The notes: generated by a model not told the origin, from the letters alone. Positions 20,400 to 28,710 are shown, numbered from the stretch's first letter. The stretch: DNA of 64,000 bases from Pseudomonas sp. 8AS (GCF_902506505.1 NZ_LR733406.1:2008117-2072116), one strand, 5' to 3'. A program made the numbers and translations.

Positions 20400-20442
20400 A
20401 CCCATATTTCAGGGCCTTACTAGGGTGAGTTACAGGCTAGGT

Positions 20443-20458
20443 GGGAAACCTGGTTGCA
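20443..20458 (+). promoter_or_regulatory. Sigma-54-like -24/-12 element before flp
   Basis: GG at 20444-20445, exactly 10 bases, then GC at 20456-20457 in a TTGCA context; the -24 half is GGGAAA rather than TGGCAC. It would start transcription about 20469, 28 bases before flp. The match is partial. Confidence 0.3.
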
Positions 20459-20496
20459 GTACTGTTTCAAACAACTAGTTGAGTGAGGTGGGCGAA

Positions 20497-20697
20497 ATGA
20501 AACTTGAAATTATCAAAACTTCGGTGGTGAAGTTTCTGAAAGACGAAGACGGGCTGACTATCGTCGAGTACGCCGTAGCCGGTGGGCTGGTGACACTTGC
20601 CGCAGTTGGTGCGTTTATTATTTTAGGGGATAACGTGGCTACGCAAATCACAGAGCTTGGGGAGTGCGTCATGGGAGCGGCGGGTTGCGGAGCGTAA
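20497..20697 (+). CDS. flp: Flp-family type IVb prepilin
   Basis: 66 residues from ATG 20497, which follows GAGGTG at 20484-20489; a TTG at 20479 is in frame but unlikely. A short charged leader ends at Gly before LTIVEYAVAGGLV, the Flp processing site with the Glu-Tyr pair at mature positions 5-6. One hydrophobic helix (about 19-45) follows, and the C-terminus contains two Cys (GECVMGAAGCGA). It is the major subunit of the Tad/Flp pilus and is cleaved by the adjacent prepilin peptidase. Confidence 0.93.
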   Translation: MKLEIIKTSVVKFLKDEDGLTIVEYAVAGGLVTLAAVGAFIILGDNVATQITELGECVMGAAGCGA

Positions 20698-20741
20698 TCG
20701 GCCATCCCGGATTAATAGACAATGTTAAGGTAGGGGTATTT

Positions 20742-21269
20742 ATGTCCATGGAGCAGATGGTTTTTTCTGCTTTGTTAGTTGGACTGCTGAGTGCTGCGGT
20801 GGCGAGCGATATTTTCCGCCACCGCATTCCTAACTCTCTTGTTTTGTTGGGTATGGCTTTAGGTGTTTCCAGCCAGGTCTACAGCAGTGGCCTTGCTGGG
20901 CTAGCCACCAGTGGTTTGGGTTTGTTGGTGGGGCTGGCAGTTTTTCTGCCGCTTTATATTGCCAGAGGTATGGCTGCTGGCGATGTAAAGCTGATGGCCA
21001 TGGTAGGGAGTTTTCTCTCTGCACAAGGCGCTATATGGAGTGCTGCTTATAGTTTGATGGTTGGCGCGCTCTGTGGCTTTTTGATTGTTCTTGTTCACGG
21101 TCAGTCATTACAAACCTTATCGCGTTATTTTCTGATGTTGCGGGCCCGCTCTTATCTTCCTCCGGCAGCAGATGAGGTAGCGGCTAAGCCATTTCCTTAT
21201 GCGGTGGCGATCATGTTAGGCACATTTGCGTTTGTCTTCTGGCACCCGTTTGGAAGTTTGGGAGGCTAA
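20742..21269 (+). CDS. tadV: Flp prepilin peptidase (TadV/FppA type)
   Basis: 175 residues, an A24-family aspartic membrane protease without the methylase domain. Conserved aspartates are in ASDIFRHRIPN (residue about 25) and in AAGDVKLMAMVG, the GxGD-type motif with Ala in the first position. About five to six hydrophobic helices. It starts at ATG 20742 (a second ATG is at 20748). Base composition is noticeably lower in GC than the flanking core genes. Named FppA in P. aeruginosa. Confidence 0.9.
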   Translation: MSMEQMVFSALLVGLLSAAVASDIFRHRIPNSLVLLGMALGVSSQVYSSGLAGLATSGLGLLVGLAVFLPLYIARGMAAGDVKLMAMVGSFLSAQGAIWSAAYSLMVGALCGFLIVLVHGQSLQTLSRYFLMLRARSYLPPAADEVAAKPFPYAVAIMLGTFAFVFWHPFGSLGG

Positions 21270-21271
21270 TC

Positions 21272-22594
21272 ATGTACGCCATCAGCGATAGCAACTCCTA
21301 CCCGAGCGAGCGTGAGGCGGTGCAGCGGCTGGCCCCTCAGCCGAAGAGCATCCGTGAAACCGGTTTGAGCGAGAATTTCCTCGGTGATTTGCTCTGCAAG
21401 CATCTGCACGATGCCGGCGTACTGGATATGCCCAGGCTGGTTGAGCGTATGGCGCTGACCGGGGCCGTGCTGGAAGAGGTGCTGCAGTTTTTGCGCAAGC
21501 ATGGCCGGGTCGAAGTGCTGGGGCAGACGGGAGGGCAGGCATTGCGCTATGGCCTGACCGAGCGGGGGCGTACGGCTGCGCGCGATGCCCTGGAACGCAG
21601 CGGCTACCTCGGCCCAGCACCATTTCCGGTCAGCGCCTACCGCTCGCTACTGAAAGTCCAGACCATCCACCACGGCAATATCACCGCTCGCGACATGCAC
21701 TCAGCATTCAGCAGTGTGGTGCTGACCGATGGCATGCTCGACCAGTTGGGTGTGGCGCTAAACTCCGGCCGCGCCATCATGATTTACGGGCCGGCCGGTA
21801 CCGGCAAGACCTATATCAGCAGCCGCCTGATCCGGCTGTTCGCCGAGGCCATCTGGGTGCCCTATGCCATCGCCATCAATGAGTCGGTGATCGAGATATA
21901 CGACCCGCAGGTGCATCAGCGCCTGGATGAAGATCTGCAGCAGAACCATCTGCTGCTCGATGAAGGCATCGACCGGCGCCTGCTGTGCTGCAAGCGCCCG
22001 ATCGTGGTTACCGGCGGTGAGCTGAGCCTGGAACAGCTGGATATCCGCTACGACCCCTACAGCCGCCAATACCAGGCGCCCCTGCAGCTCAAGGCCAGCA
22101 ATGGCATGTTCATCATCGACGACATGGGCCGTCAGCGCATGCCACCGGCGGATCTGCTCAACCGCTGGATCGTGCCGATGGAGGAGCGCCGCGACTTCCT
22201 CAACCTCGGTGGTGGGCGGCACTGTGAGCTGCCGTTCGATCTGGTGTTGGTGTTCTCCACCAACCTCAATCCGCTGGAGCTGGCCGACGAGGCCTTCCTG
22301 CGGCGCATCGGCTACAAGCTGCACTTCAAGTACCTGAAAGCCGAGGAATACGAGCGGATCTGGCGGCAGGAGTGCGAGCGTTTGGGGATCGCCTTCGATC
22401 CCGTCCTGCTGCGCTATGTGCTGCAGGGGCTGTATGAGGCCGAGGGGATGCCCCTGGTGCCTTGCCATCCCCGCGACCTGCTGGGCATGGCGCTTGACCG
22501 TCAGCGCTACCTCGACGACTCCGGCCCACTCTCGCCGCGCGAACTGGAGTGGGCCTGGCGCAATTACTTCGTGCAGCTCGACTTTCTTGGATAA
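21272..22594 (+). CDS. AAA+ ATPase of the Tad locus, unnamed
   Basis: 440 residues. The N-terminal 110 residues are helical and resemble a winged-helix region (LLCKHLHDAGVLDMPRLVER, ... LRKHGRVEVLGQ, ... LRYGLTERGRTAARDAL). A P-loop ATPase follows: Walker A GPAGTGKT at 173-180, Walker B FIIDDM with Asp283-Asp284, a sensor-1-like VLVFSTNLNP and a possible arginine finger in EAFLRRIGYK. It has no transmembrane helix. It starts 2 bases after tadV and ends 12 bases before rcpC, with GGAGG before its ATG, so it is within the pilus operon. It is not TadA or TadZ, both of which are present downstream. Function unknown; a remodelling or regulatory role is inference. Confidence 0.8.
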   Translation: MYAISDSNSYPSEREAVQRLAPQPKSIRETGLSENFLGDLLCKHLHDAGVLDMPRLVERMALTGAVLEEVLQFLRKHGRVEVLGQTGGQALRYGLTERGRTAARDALERSGYLGPAPFPVSAYRSLLKVQTIHHGNITARDMHSAFSSVVLTDGMLDQLGVALNSGRAIMIYGPAGTGKTYISSRLIRLFAEAIWVPYAIAINESVIEIYDPQVHQRLDEDLQQNHLLLDEGIDRRLLCCKRPIVVTGGELSLEQLDIRYDPYSRQYQAPLQLKASNGMFIIDDMGRQRMPPADLLNRWIVPMEERRDFLNLGGGRHCELPFDLVLVFSTNLNPLELADEAFLRRIGYKLHFKYLKAEEYERIWRQECERLGIAFDPVLLRYVLQGLYEAEGMPLVPCHPRDLLGMALDRQRYLDDSGPLSPRELEWAWRNYFVQLDFLG

Positions 22595-22606
22595 GGAGAT
22601 ACAGAC

Positions 22607-23407
22607 ATGAGCTCTCGTACTCTCACCCTGATAGTGCTGTCCCTGGCCTTGGGCCTGGGCGCCGCCTGGATGGCCAACAACTGGCTCAGCGGCCGTCTCA
22701 ATGCCAACGCCGACGACAACACGCAGAACGTGGTGGTGGCCGCGGTGGAAATTCCCTTCGGCACCATGGTCGAGGCGCAGCATGTCAGTCTGGTGCGCAT
22801 GCCCAAGGCGACGGCGCCCGACGACGCCTTCGATGCAACGGAGAAGGTGATCGGCAAGATTGCCACCTTTCAGATGTTGCGCGGCGACATCGTTCGTGGG
22901 GCACGCATGGCCGAACACCTGGGTGGCAGCACCCTGGCTTCGCTGATCGAGTCGGAAAAACGTGCCGTCGCGGTTCGGGTCGACGATGTGGTGGGGGTAG
23001 CCGGCTTCCTGCTGCCGGGCAACCGGGTCGACGTGCTGGCAACCAAGCGCACAGGTAGTAGTAACCAAGCCGAATCGAAAACCATCCTCGAGGATCTGCG
23101 CGTGCTGGCCGTCGACCAGACCGCCAGTACCGACAAAACCCAGCCGGTGGTGGTGCGATCCGTGACCCTGGAAATGATGCCCAAGGAGGCCGAGATTCTG
23201 GTCAAGGCCATGGCCGAGGGACGCCTGCAACTGGCGCTGCGCAACCCGCTGGACAATCAGAAGAAACCGGTGGAAGCACCGGTAGTGGAAAAGCCAGCGC
23301 CGGCACCTGAGCCCGTGAAGCCTCCGGTGGTTCGCCGCAGCAGCGGTGGCGGTGGCGTGACCATCATTCGCGGTACCGATGTGAACGTAGCGAAAGTACA
23401 GCTCTAG
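22607..23407 (+). CDS. rcpC: Flp pilus assembly protein RcpC/CpaB
   Basis: 266 residues. An N-terminal membrane helix (about 6-24) is followed by the SAF domain (VVVAAVEIPFGTMVEAQHV ... MLRGDIVRGARM, about 43-105). The RcpC/CpaB core includes AVAVRVDDVVGVAGFLLPGN with RVDVLATKR. The C-terminal tail is P/A/V-rich. RcpC works in the periplasm with the secretin RcpA. Strong ribosome binding site AAGGAG precedes the ATG. Directly upstream of rcpA. Confidence 0.92.
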   Translation: MSSRTLTLIVLSLALGLGAAWMANNWLSGRLNANADDNTQNVVVAAVEIPFGTMVEAQHVSLVRMPKATAPDDAFDATEKVIGKIATFQMLRGDIVRGARMAEHLGGSTLASLIESEKRAVAVRVDDVVGVAGFLLPGNRVDVLATKRTGSSNQAESKTILEDLRVLAVDQTASTDKTQPVVVRSVTLEMMPKEAEILVKAMAEGRLQLALRNPLDNQKKPVEAPVVEKPAPAPEPVKPPVVRRSSGGGGVTIIRGTDVNVAKVQL

Positions 23408-23477
23408 GCACTGGCTCAGGCGCCAGGACAAGCCCGCCGACTCATGGAGCGGGTGACCTTTCAGCAAGGAGAGGGAC

Positions 23478-24947
23478 ATGCGAAGCATTCGAGTGATGAG
23501 TTCAGCATTGCTGTTAATCGGTGTCTGCCTGGCGCTGCCGCTGGCGCAGGCGGCGGAGTCCGCGGTGACCGCCATGCCGGCGGCCAATAACGGCAACATC
23601 GAAGTGCCGATCTACAAGTCTCGCGTGCTCAGCACGCGAGCCCCGGTCAAGCGCATTTCGATCGGCAACCCGGAAATCGCCGACATCCTGATCACCAGCC
23701 CGACCCAGCTCTATCTGCTCGGCCGCTCCCTGGGCAGCACCAATGTGTTGCTGTGGGATGGCGGTAACAAGCTGATCGACAGCCTCGATCTGGAGGTGGT
23801 GCATGACCTTGGCGGCCTGAAGACCAAGCTGCACGAGCTGCTGCCCAACGAGCCGATCGAGGTATTCAGCGCCCAGGGCTCGTTGGTCCTGCGTGGCCAG
23901 GTGAGCAGCGCCGCGGCCATGGATACCGCGGTCAAGGTGGCCAAGACCTACACCGCGCAGACTTCGAGCATCGTCCAGGGCGAAGGCCAGGCCGCCGAGG
24001 CAGCGCCGACCGAGTCGCTGGAGGTGATCAATCTGCTGACCGTCGGTGGCGGCCAGCAGGTGATGCTGGAGGTCAAGGTCGCGGAGATGCAGCGCAATCT
24101 GGTCAAGCGCCTCGGCGTGAATTTCCTGGCGATTGGTTCCGCTGGCAATTGGGAAATCGGCAGCTTCAATGGCGGCTCTTCCCTGGTCGAGAACGGCCTG
24201 TTGCGAGACAGCAAGGGCTTTCTGGCTCAGTTTGCCTCGGGCAGCTTTCTCTTCGATGTGGTGCTGGACGCCGCCAAGGACAATGGCTCGGCCAAGGTGT
24301 TGGCCGAGCCGACTCTTGTAACCCTGACCGGGCAGCAGGCGGAGTTCATTTCTGGCGGTGAGTTCCCGGTGCCCATCACCGAGGACGATGGCATCACCAT
24401 CGAATACAAGGAGTTCGGGGTTGGTGTGCGCTTCCTGCCGGTGGTACTGGATGCCGGGCGGATCAACCTCAACCTGAATGTCGAAGTCAGCGAGATTTCC
24501 AACGCCAATGCCCTGGTGCTGGACACCGGTCTGGATACCCCCTTGGGTGATGGGGTCGGTCAAGTCATTCCCTCGCTGACCAAGCGCAGCGCCCAATCCA
24601 CCGTAGAGCTGGCGGACGGACAGACCATCGCCATCGCCGGCCTGATCAACGAAACCACCCGCGATCTGGTCAGTCGTTTCCCCGGCCTGGGCGATATCGC
24701 GGTGATCGGACACCTGTTCCGCAGTCAGGAGTTCATCAAGGGCGAGACCGAACTGGTGATCCTGGTCACCCCGCACATTGCCAAACCCGTGGACGCCAAG
24801 CTGGTGCGCCTGCCGACGGAGAAATTCGTCGAGCCCGGTGACCTGGATTTCTACCTGCTGGGCAAGACCAAGGGCGATCAGCCCGGGCGTGTCGTGCCGG
24901 TCAGCCTTGGTGTAACCGGCAGCAGCTTCGGCCACGACCTCAGATAA
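23478..24947 (+). CDS. rcpA: Tad secretin RcpA/CpaC
   Basis: 489 residues. Signal peptide (1-26, cleavage after LAQA), N-terminal pilus domain (KRISIGNPEIADILI, SPTQLYLLGRSLGSTNVLLW), a BON-like segment (about 105-155), and the secretin beta domain from about 180 with GGGQQVMLEVKVAEMQRN, LAEPTLVTLTGQQAEFISGGEFP, and VELADGQTIAIAGLI. It forms the outer-membrane channel for the Flp pilus. AAGGAGA precedes the ATG. Next to rcpC, as in other tad loci. Confidence 0.93.
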   Translation: MRSIRVMSSALLLIGVCLALPLAQAAESAVTAMPAANNGNIEVPIYKSRVLSTRAPVKRISIGNPEIADILITSPTQLYLLGRSLGSTNVLLWDGGNKLIDSLDLEVVHDLGGLKTKLHELLPNEPIEVFSAQGSLVLRGQVSSAAAMDTAVKVAKTYTAQTSSIVQGEGQAAEAAPTESLEVINLLTVGGGQQVMLEVKVAEMQRNLVKRLGVNFLAIGSAGNWEIGSFNGGSSLVENGLLRDSKGFLAQFASGSFLFDVVLDAAKDNGSAKVLAEPTLVTLTGQQAEFISGGEFPVPITEDDGITIEYKEFGVGVRFLPVVLDAGRINLNLNVEVSEISNANALVLDTGLDTPLGDGVGQVIPSLTKRSAQSTVELADGQTIAIAGLINETTRDLVSRFPGLGDIAVIGHLFRSQEFIKGETELVILVTPHIAKPVDAKLVRLPTEKFVEPGDLDFYLLGKTKGDQPGRVVPVSLGVTGSSFGHDLR

Positions 24948-24960
24948 GGAAGGCAATGCG

Positions 24961-25230
24961 ATGAAAACTCTATTTCTACCGGTCCTTGTGCTCACTGCCG
25001 TGAGTAGCTGCATGACCTATGAAGAAGCACGGGTCGGCTCTCTGGGCCAGACGATCTATGCCACAAACTACGAGCAGATAGCCAACAAGGAGTTGGCTGC
25101 CAACCCGGGTACCGAGGTGTCGCCAACCGGTGTAGATGGGCCGGTGACGGAAAAGGCCCTGGAGGGTTATCGCGGCAAGACCGGCGATGCCAGCCAGATT
25201 GGTCAGCCCATCCAGATCAATATCGACTAG
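24961..25230 (+). CDS. Small lipoprotein in Tad locus
   Basis: 89 residues. A short signal peptide ends in lipobox VSSC (Cys17). The mature part is polar, without transmembrane segments (YEEARVGSLGQTIYATNYEQ ... EKALEGYRGKTGD). Its place directly after the secretin gene (13-base gap) suggests a pilotin or secretin-associated lipoprotein, the role TadD- or CpaD-type lipoproteins play in other systems. That role is inference; I do not recognise the family. Confidence 0.75.
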   Translation: MKTLFLPVLVLTAVSSCMTYEEARVGSLGQTIYATNYEQIANKELAANPGTEVSPTGVDGPVTEKALEGYRGKTGDASQIGQPIQINID

Positions 25231-25243
25231 AGGAGTCTGCATC

Positions 25244-26515
25244 ATGAGCCTCCGCAAGCCGCGCCGCTCAACCGCGCTGCCGCAACGCCAGCGGGGAGCT
25301 GTAATCGTCCTGATCGTCATTGCCCTGGTTGCCATTCTGTTGATGGCAGCTCTGGCGCTGGATGGTGGCCACATGCTGGTCAACAAGACGCGCTTGCAGA
25401 ATGCGGTGGATGCCGCAGCGTTGAGCGGCGCCAAGACATTGCAGCTGGGGATGGGCAGCAGTGGTGCTTCCATTCAGGCTCGGGATGCGGCGCTGAACAC
25501 TTTGCGTCTGAACGCCGATGCCGCCGGCAACGGCGAACTCGACAGCGGCATCGGCACCGAGGGGGTTGGGGCCTTTGCCATCGTGGAGCTGTCGAACAGC
25601 GTCTATGGGCCGTTCTCTTTCCCCGGACCGGTGGATGCCCGCTTTGTCCGGGTGTCGGTGCCGAGTTACTCCTTGACCGGCTTCTTCTGGAGTTTCGCCC
25701 AGTCATTCGGCAATGGTGGCATGGGCGACAAGGCCGTGGCGGCCATTGCTACCGCCGGGCCGCCACCGTGTGGGGTCGTGCCCATAATGGTGTGCGGCAA
25801 TGAGGCTCAACACGATCCTGAGAATGGCAATTTCTGGGGGTATGAATTTGGTGATTTGGTAAAGCTGACGTGCAGTACTCCCGGCAGCCCAAGCGCCGGC
25901 AACTGTCAGTTGTTGGATTTTCCCGGCGCTTCCGGTGCTGCGGATATTCGCGAGGCTTTCTGCAACGGAATCAAACAGTGCGTGGGGGGGACAGTGGTTA
26001 CCAAGCCCGGTATGAGTTGGGGCCCAGTGGCCCAGGGCTTGAATACCCGCTTGGGGCAGTACAGCGGTCCTGTCGGTGAGGCTTGCCGGCCGGATTGGTA
26101 CACCAATTACAGCGAGCCGCTGGTGACCGGCGATCCCCCGACGTACCAGGGGGAGGGGGTCTCCGATGGTGGTGAACGTGGTGACCTATGGGCCGGTGCC
26201 GCGGATCTGGTCGATATCAAGGATTGGCAGGAGGCCAGCGAAACCTGCGCCAATAACCCCGGAACATGCACGGGCAAGCGCGAGCGGCGCATTCTCAATG
26301 TCGTGATCGGAGACTGTTCGGCAGCGGGGAGTGGGGCCACTACTCTGCCGGTGCTTGGAACGGGTTGCTTCTATCTGTTCCAGAAGGTGGAGCAGGGCGC
26401 GGTGAAGGAGGTATTCGGCCAGTTTGTCGAGGATTGCGGGTCGTCTGATCAGCTGACGATCCAACTCTACAAAACCTATATCGATAACGCTCAGACCCCG
26501 AGCAACGACTCCTAG
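25244..26515 (+). CDS. tadG: TadG-like pilus assembly protein (TadE/G-type N-terminus)
   Basis: 423 residues. A basic N-terminus ending in QRQRGAVIVLIV leads into one hydrophobic helix (about 17-42), then GGHMLVNKTRLQNAVDAAALSGA, the hallmark of TadG-like proteins. A large extracytoplasmic domain with about a dozen Cys follows. It lacks an evident C-terminal von Willebrand A MIDAS motif, so it is the short TadG-related kind. Such proteins are minor pilins or assembly factors. AGAGGAG precedes ATG 25244. Confidence 0.85.
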   Translation: MSLRKPRRSTALPQRQRGAVIVLIVIALVAILLMAALALDGGHMLVNKTRLQNAVDAAALSGAKTLQLGMGSSGASIQARDAALNTLRLNADAAGNGELDSGIGTEGVGAFAIVELSNSVYGPFSFPGPVDARFVRVSVPSYSLTGFFWSFAQSFGNGGMGDKAVAAIATAGPPPCGVVPIMVCGNEAQHDPENGNFWGYEFGDLVKLTCSTPGSPSAGNCQLLDFPGASGAADIREAFCNGIKQCVGGTVVTKPGMSWGPVAQGLNTRLGQYSGPVGEACRPDWYTNYSEPLVTGDPPTYQGEGVSDGGERGDLWAGAADLVDIKDWQEASETCANNPGTCTGKRERRILNVVIGDCSAAGSGATTLPVLGTGCFYLFQKVEQGAVKEVFGQFVEDCGSSDQLTIQLYKTYIDNAQTPSNDS

Positions 26516-26525
26516 GAGGTGTGCG

Positions 26526-26999
26526 ATGCGCAGAGATGGCGGCAGGCGGCTCAGGTTTCAGCGTGGCGTGGCAATGGTGGAGTTCGCCATCGCCCTGCCG
26601 TTGTTGCTGTTGCTGTTGCTGGCCATCGCCGAGTTCGGCCGCATGCTGTTCCAGTACAACAGCCTGCTGCAGGCCAGCCGCGATGCCAGCCGTTATGCCG
26701 CCAGCGAAGCCTGGAACAATGGCGAAACCGAACTGGGTGAGGGGTTGAAAGCGCAGATCAGGAATGTTGCGGTTTATGGCGTGCCGTCTGCTACCGGTAC
26801 GCCGGTGGTGCCTGGGCTGACGCCTGAGAATGTTCAGGTGACCACGCCGGACGCCGAGCATGTGCAGGTGAGCATCACCTACACCTTCTGCCCGGTGATC
26901 GGTGCGGGCAGTTGCGGCGGTAGCCTGCCGGGCTTCTTCGGTAACGCGATTGCGCTGAATCTCCCCCTGGTCGCGACCATTGTGATGAGGGTTCTGTGA
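26526..26999 (+). CDS. tadE: TadE-like pseudopilin 1
   Basis: 157 residues. The N-terminal RFQRGVAMVEFAIALPLLLL segment has a pseudopilin-type processing site with Glu in the expected place, then a hydrophobic helix and FGRMLFQYNSLLQASRDASR. A small soluble domain follows with two Cys (TFCPVIGAGSC). It has an unusually good ribosome binding site, TAGGAGGTG, directly after the tadG stop. It overlaps the next gene at 26999. TadE proteins are minor pseudopilins of Flp assembly. Confidence 0.88.
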   Translation: MRRDGGRRLRFQRGVAMVEFAIALPLLLLLLLAIAEFGRMLFQYNSLLQASRDASRYAASEAWNNGETELGEGLKAQIRNVAVYGVPSATGTPVVPGLTPENVQVTTPDAEHVQVSITYTFCPVIGAGSCGGSLPGFFGNAIALNLPLVATIVMRVL

Positions 27000-27493
27000 T
27001 GAACAGAAAGCGCATGGGCGGGGTGTATCTGGTCGAGTTTGCCATCATCGGCCTGCTGTTATTTACCCTGCTGTTCGGTGTGCTGGAGATGGGCCGGCTG
27101 TATTTCACGGTCAACGGCCTGGGTGAGGTGGTGCGCCGTGGCGCTCGCCTAGCAGCGGTATGCAATATCCAGGATCCGGTGGTGTTGCGCCGGGCGATTT
27201 TCAATGCGGCCACCGAGGCAGGCGCCAGCCAGTTGATCGGTAGCCTGGAAACCGCCGACCTGACCCTGGTCTACCTGGACGTGAACGGCGTGGCGGTGTC
27301 CAACCCAGGCGATCTTGATAATGCCAGCGGTTTCAGTGCGATCCGCTATGTGCAACTGCGGGTAGAGAATTTTCCCTTTGAACTATTGATTCCTGGATTT
27401 CGCGGAGCGTTCACCCTGCCTGTATTCAGGTCGACTATTCCCCGCGAAAGTCTCGGCTCTGATGGCGAGAGTGAGGTACCCACACCATGTTAA
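26999..27493 (+). CDS. tadF: TadE/TadF-like pseudopilin 2
   Basis: 164 residues from ATG 26999; GTG 26996 is an equally placed alternative. GGVYLVEFAIIGLLLFTLLF is a TadE-type N-terminus with Glu at the processing-site position. EMGRLYFTVNGLGEVVRRGAR is equivalent to the segment in the preceding gene. Its start overlaps the tadE stop and its end overlaps tadZ by 7 bases, so translation is coupled. Assignment to TadF rather than a second TadE rests on order only. Confidence 0.8.
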   Translation: MNRKRMGGVYLVEFAIIGLLLFTLLFGVLEMGRLYFTVNGLGEVVRRGARLAAVCNIQDPVVLRRAIFNAATEAGASQLIGSLETADLTLVYLDVNGVAVSNPGDLDNASGFSAIRYVQLRVENFPFELLIPGFRGAFTLPVFRSTIPRESLGSDGESEVPTPC

Positions 27494-28707
27494 AGCTAAG
27501 AGAAGCTCCCGCGCCGTCCAGCACTCCAGGCAAGCAAGGCTTGCACCTTCTGATCAGCAGCCGCGACGCAGCAGCCCTGCAGCGTTTGCAGGCTATCTGC
27601 AAGCAAGTGCCCGGTTTGCAAGTGACTACGCGCCTGGTCAGCAATGGGCACACCGATCCTTTATACGGCCTGGAGCAATTCCCGGACTTCCTGCTGCTGT
27701 GGGTCAGCCACTTGTGGCGTGAGGAGCTCTCGGCGCTGCTCCAGCACCCGGTGCATGAGCGCCCGCCACTGCTGGTATGCGGGCCACTGGAGGAACGTGA
27801 AGGCATGCGTATGGCCATGCAGGCCGGGGCGCGTGATTTTCTCTCCGACACGGTGGTGGACTCGGAGTTGCTGGGGGCTCTGCAGCGCATGCTGCGCGAG
27901 AGCCATGCCGGCCCTGCTGGTGCCGGCAAGCTGATTGCCGTGATGAATGCCAAGGGCGGCTCGGGCGCCACCATGTTCGCCTGCAACCTGGCCCACCAGC
28001 TCAGTGCCAGCGGTGCCAGCACCTTGCTGCTCGACCTCGACCTGCAGTTCGGTAGCGTTGCCCATTGCCTGGACATGGCCCCGGCCCACAGCCATGTCGA
28101 AGTCATGCAGCAGATCGACGAGATGGACAGCGTGGCCCTGCGCGGTTTCTGCAGCCACTTCAGCCCGACCCTGCATGTGCTGGGCGGGCGCACCAACGAT
28201 CTGTGCCTGGCCCAGGACGTGCGCCTGGAACAGCTGGAGGCGTTGCTGCAGCTGGCCCGTAGCAGCTACGACTGGGTGGTGGTGGATCTGCCTCGGCAGA
28301 TCGATCACCTGACCGGCATCACCCTGGAGCAGGCCGACCACTGCTACATCCTGCTGCAGCAGAGCCTGAGCCACCTCAAGGATGCCAGTCGCCTGGTGCA
28401 TATCCTGCGCAACGACCTCGGCGTACAGAGCAATCGTCTGCACATCGTGGTCAATCGGTACAACAAGGCCGCGCCGATCAGCTTGCAGGATATCGGCGAG
28501 TCCCTGCGCTGTCCCGACATACAGCGCCTGCCCAATGATTTCACCGCCGTCAGCGAGAGCCAGAACAGTGGCGTGCCGCTGGAACTGCTGGCGCCCCGTG
28601 CGCCCATCAGTCAGGCCCTGCGCACGCTGAAACAGGAGCTGGCGGGTGCTGAAGCCGATGAGCGGGGCCTGTTCAAACGTACCTTCAGCCGCATTTTCAG
28701 GGGGTGA
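27487..28707 (+). CDS. tadZ: Tad localisation ATPase TadZ/CpaE
   Basis: 406 residues. The N-terminal region (about 20-135) is receiver-like without a recognisable phosphoacceptor (FPDFLLLWVSH), as in TadZ. A ParA/MinD-type domain begins at KLIAVMNAKGGSGAT with a deviant Walker A that has Ala in place of the second Lys. TLLLDLDLQFGSVAH and DWVVVDLPRQIDH follow. TadZ marks the pole for assembly of the Tad machine. It overlaps tadF upstream and is 3 bases from tadA. Confidence 0.92.
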   Translation: MLKLREAPAPSSTPGKQGLHLLISSRDAAALQRLQAICKQVPGLQVTTRLVSNGHTDPLYGLEQFPDFLLLWVSHLWREELSALLQHPVHERPPLLVCGPLEEREGMRMAMQAGARDFLSDTVVDSELLGALQRMLRESHAGPAGAGKLIAVMNAKGGSGATMFACNLAHQLSASGASTLLLDLDLQFGSVAHCLDMAPAHSHVEVMQQIDEMDSVALRGFCSHFSPTLHVLGGRTNDLCLAQDVRLEQLEALLQLARSSYDWVVVDLPRQIDHLTGITLEQADHCYILLQQSLSHLKDASRLVHILRNDLGVQSNRLHIVVNRYNKAAPISLQDIGESLRCPDIQRLPNDFTAVSESQNSGVPLELLAPRAPISQALRTLKQELAGAEADERGLFKRTFSRIFRG

Positions 28708-28710
28708 GCC

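Larger units (their letters stand above)
20082..20496. other. Divergent regulatory region between AraC-type regulator and flp
   Basis: 415 bases without a convincing gene and visibly more AT-rich than its surroundings. It contains an 8-bp inverted repeat (20121-20154), a GC-rich hairpin GCCGGC...GCCGGC near 20332-20350, two AAAAATC(T)CCTA units (20369-20399), and a sigma-54-like element (20443-20458) before flp. Confidence 0.7.

Noticed and set aside
25187..25243. Upstream start for the TadG-like gene
   Set aside because: It would overlap the small lipoprotein; ATG 25244 has an AGAGGAG ribosome binding site and a typical basic N-terminus.
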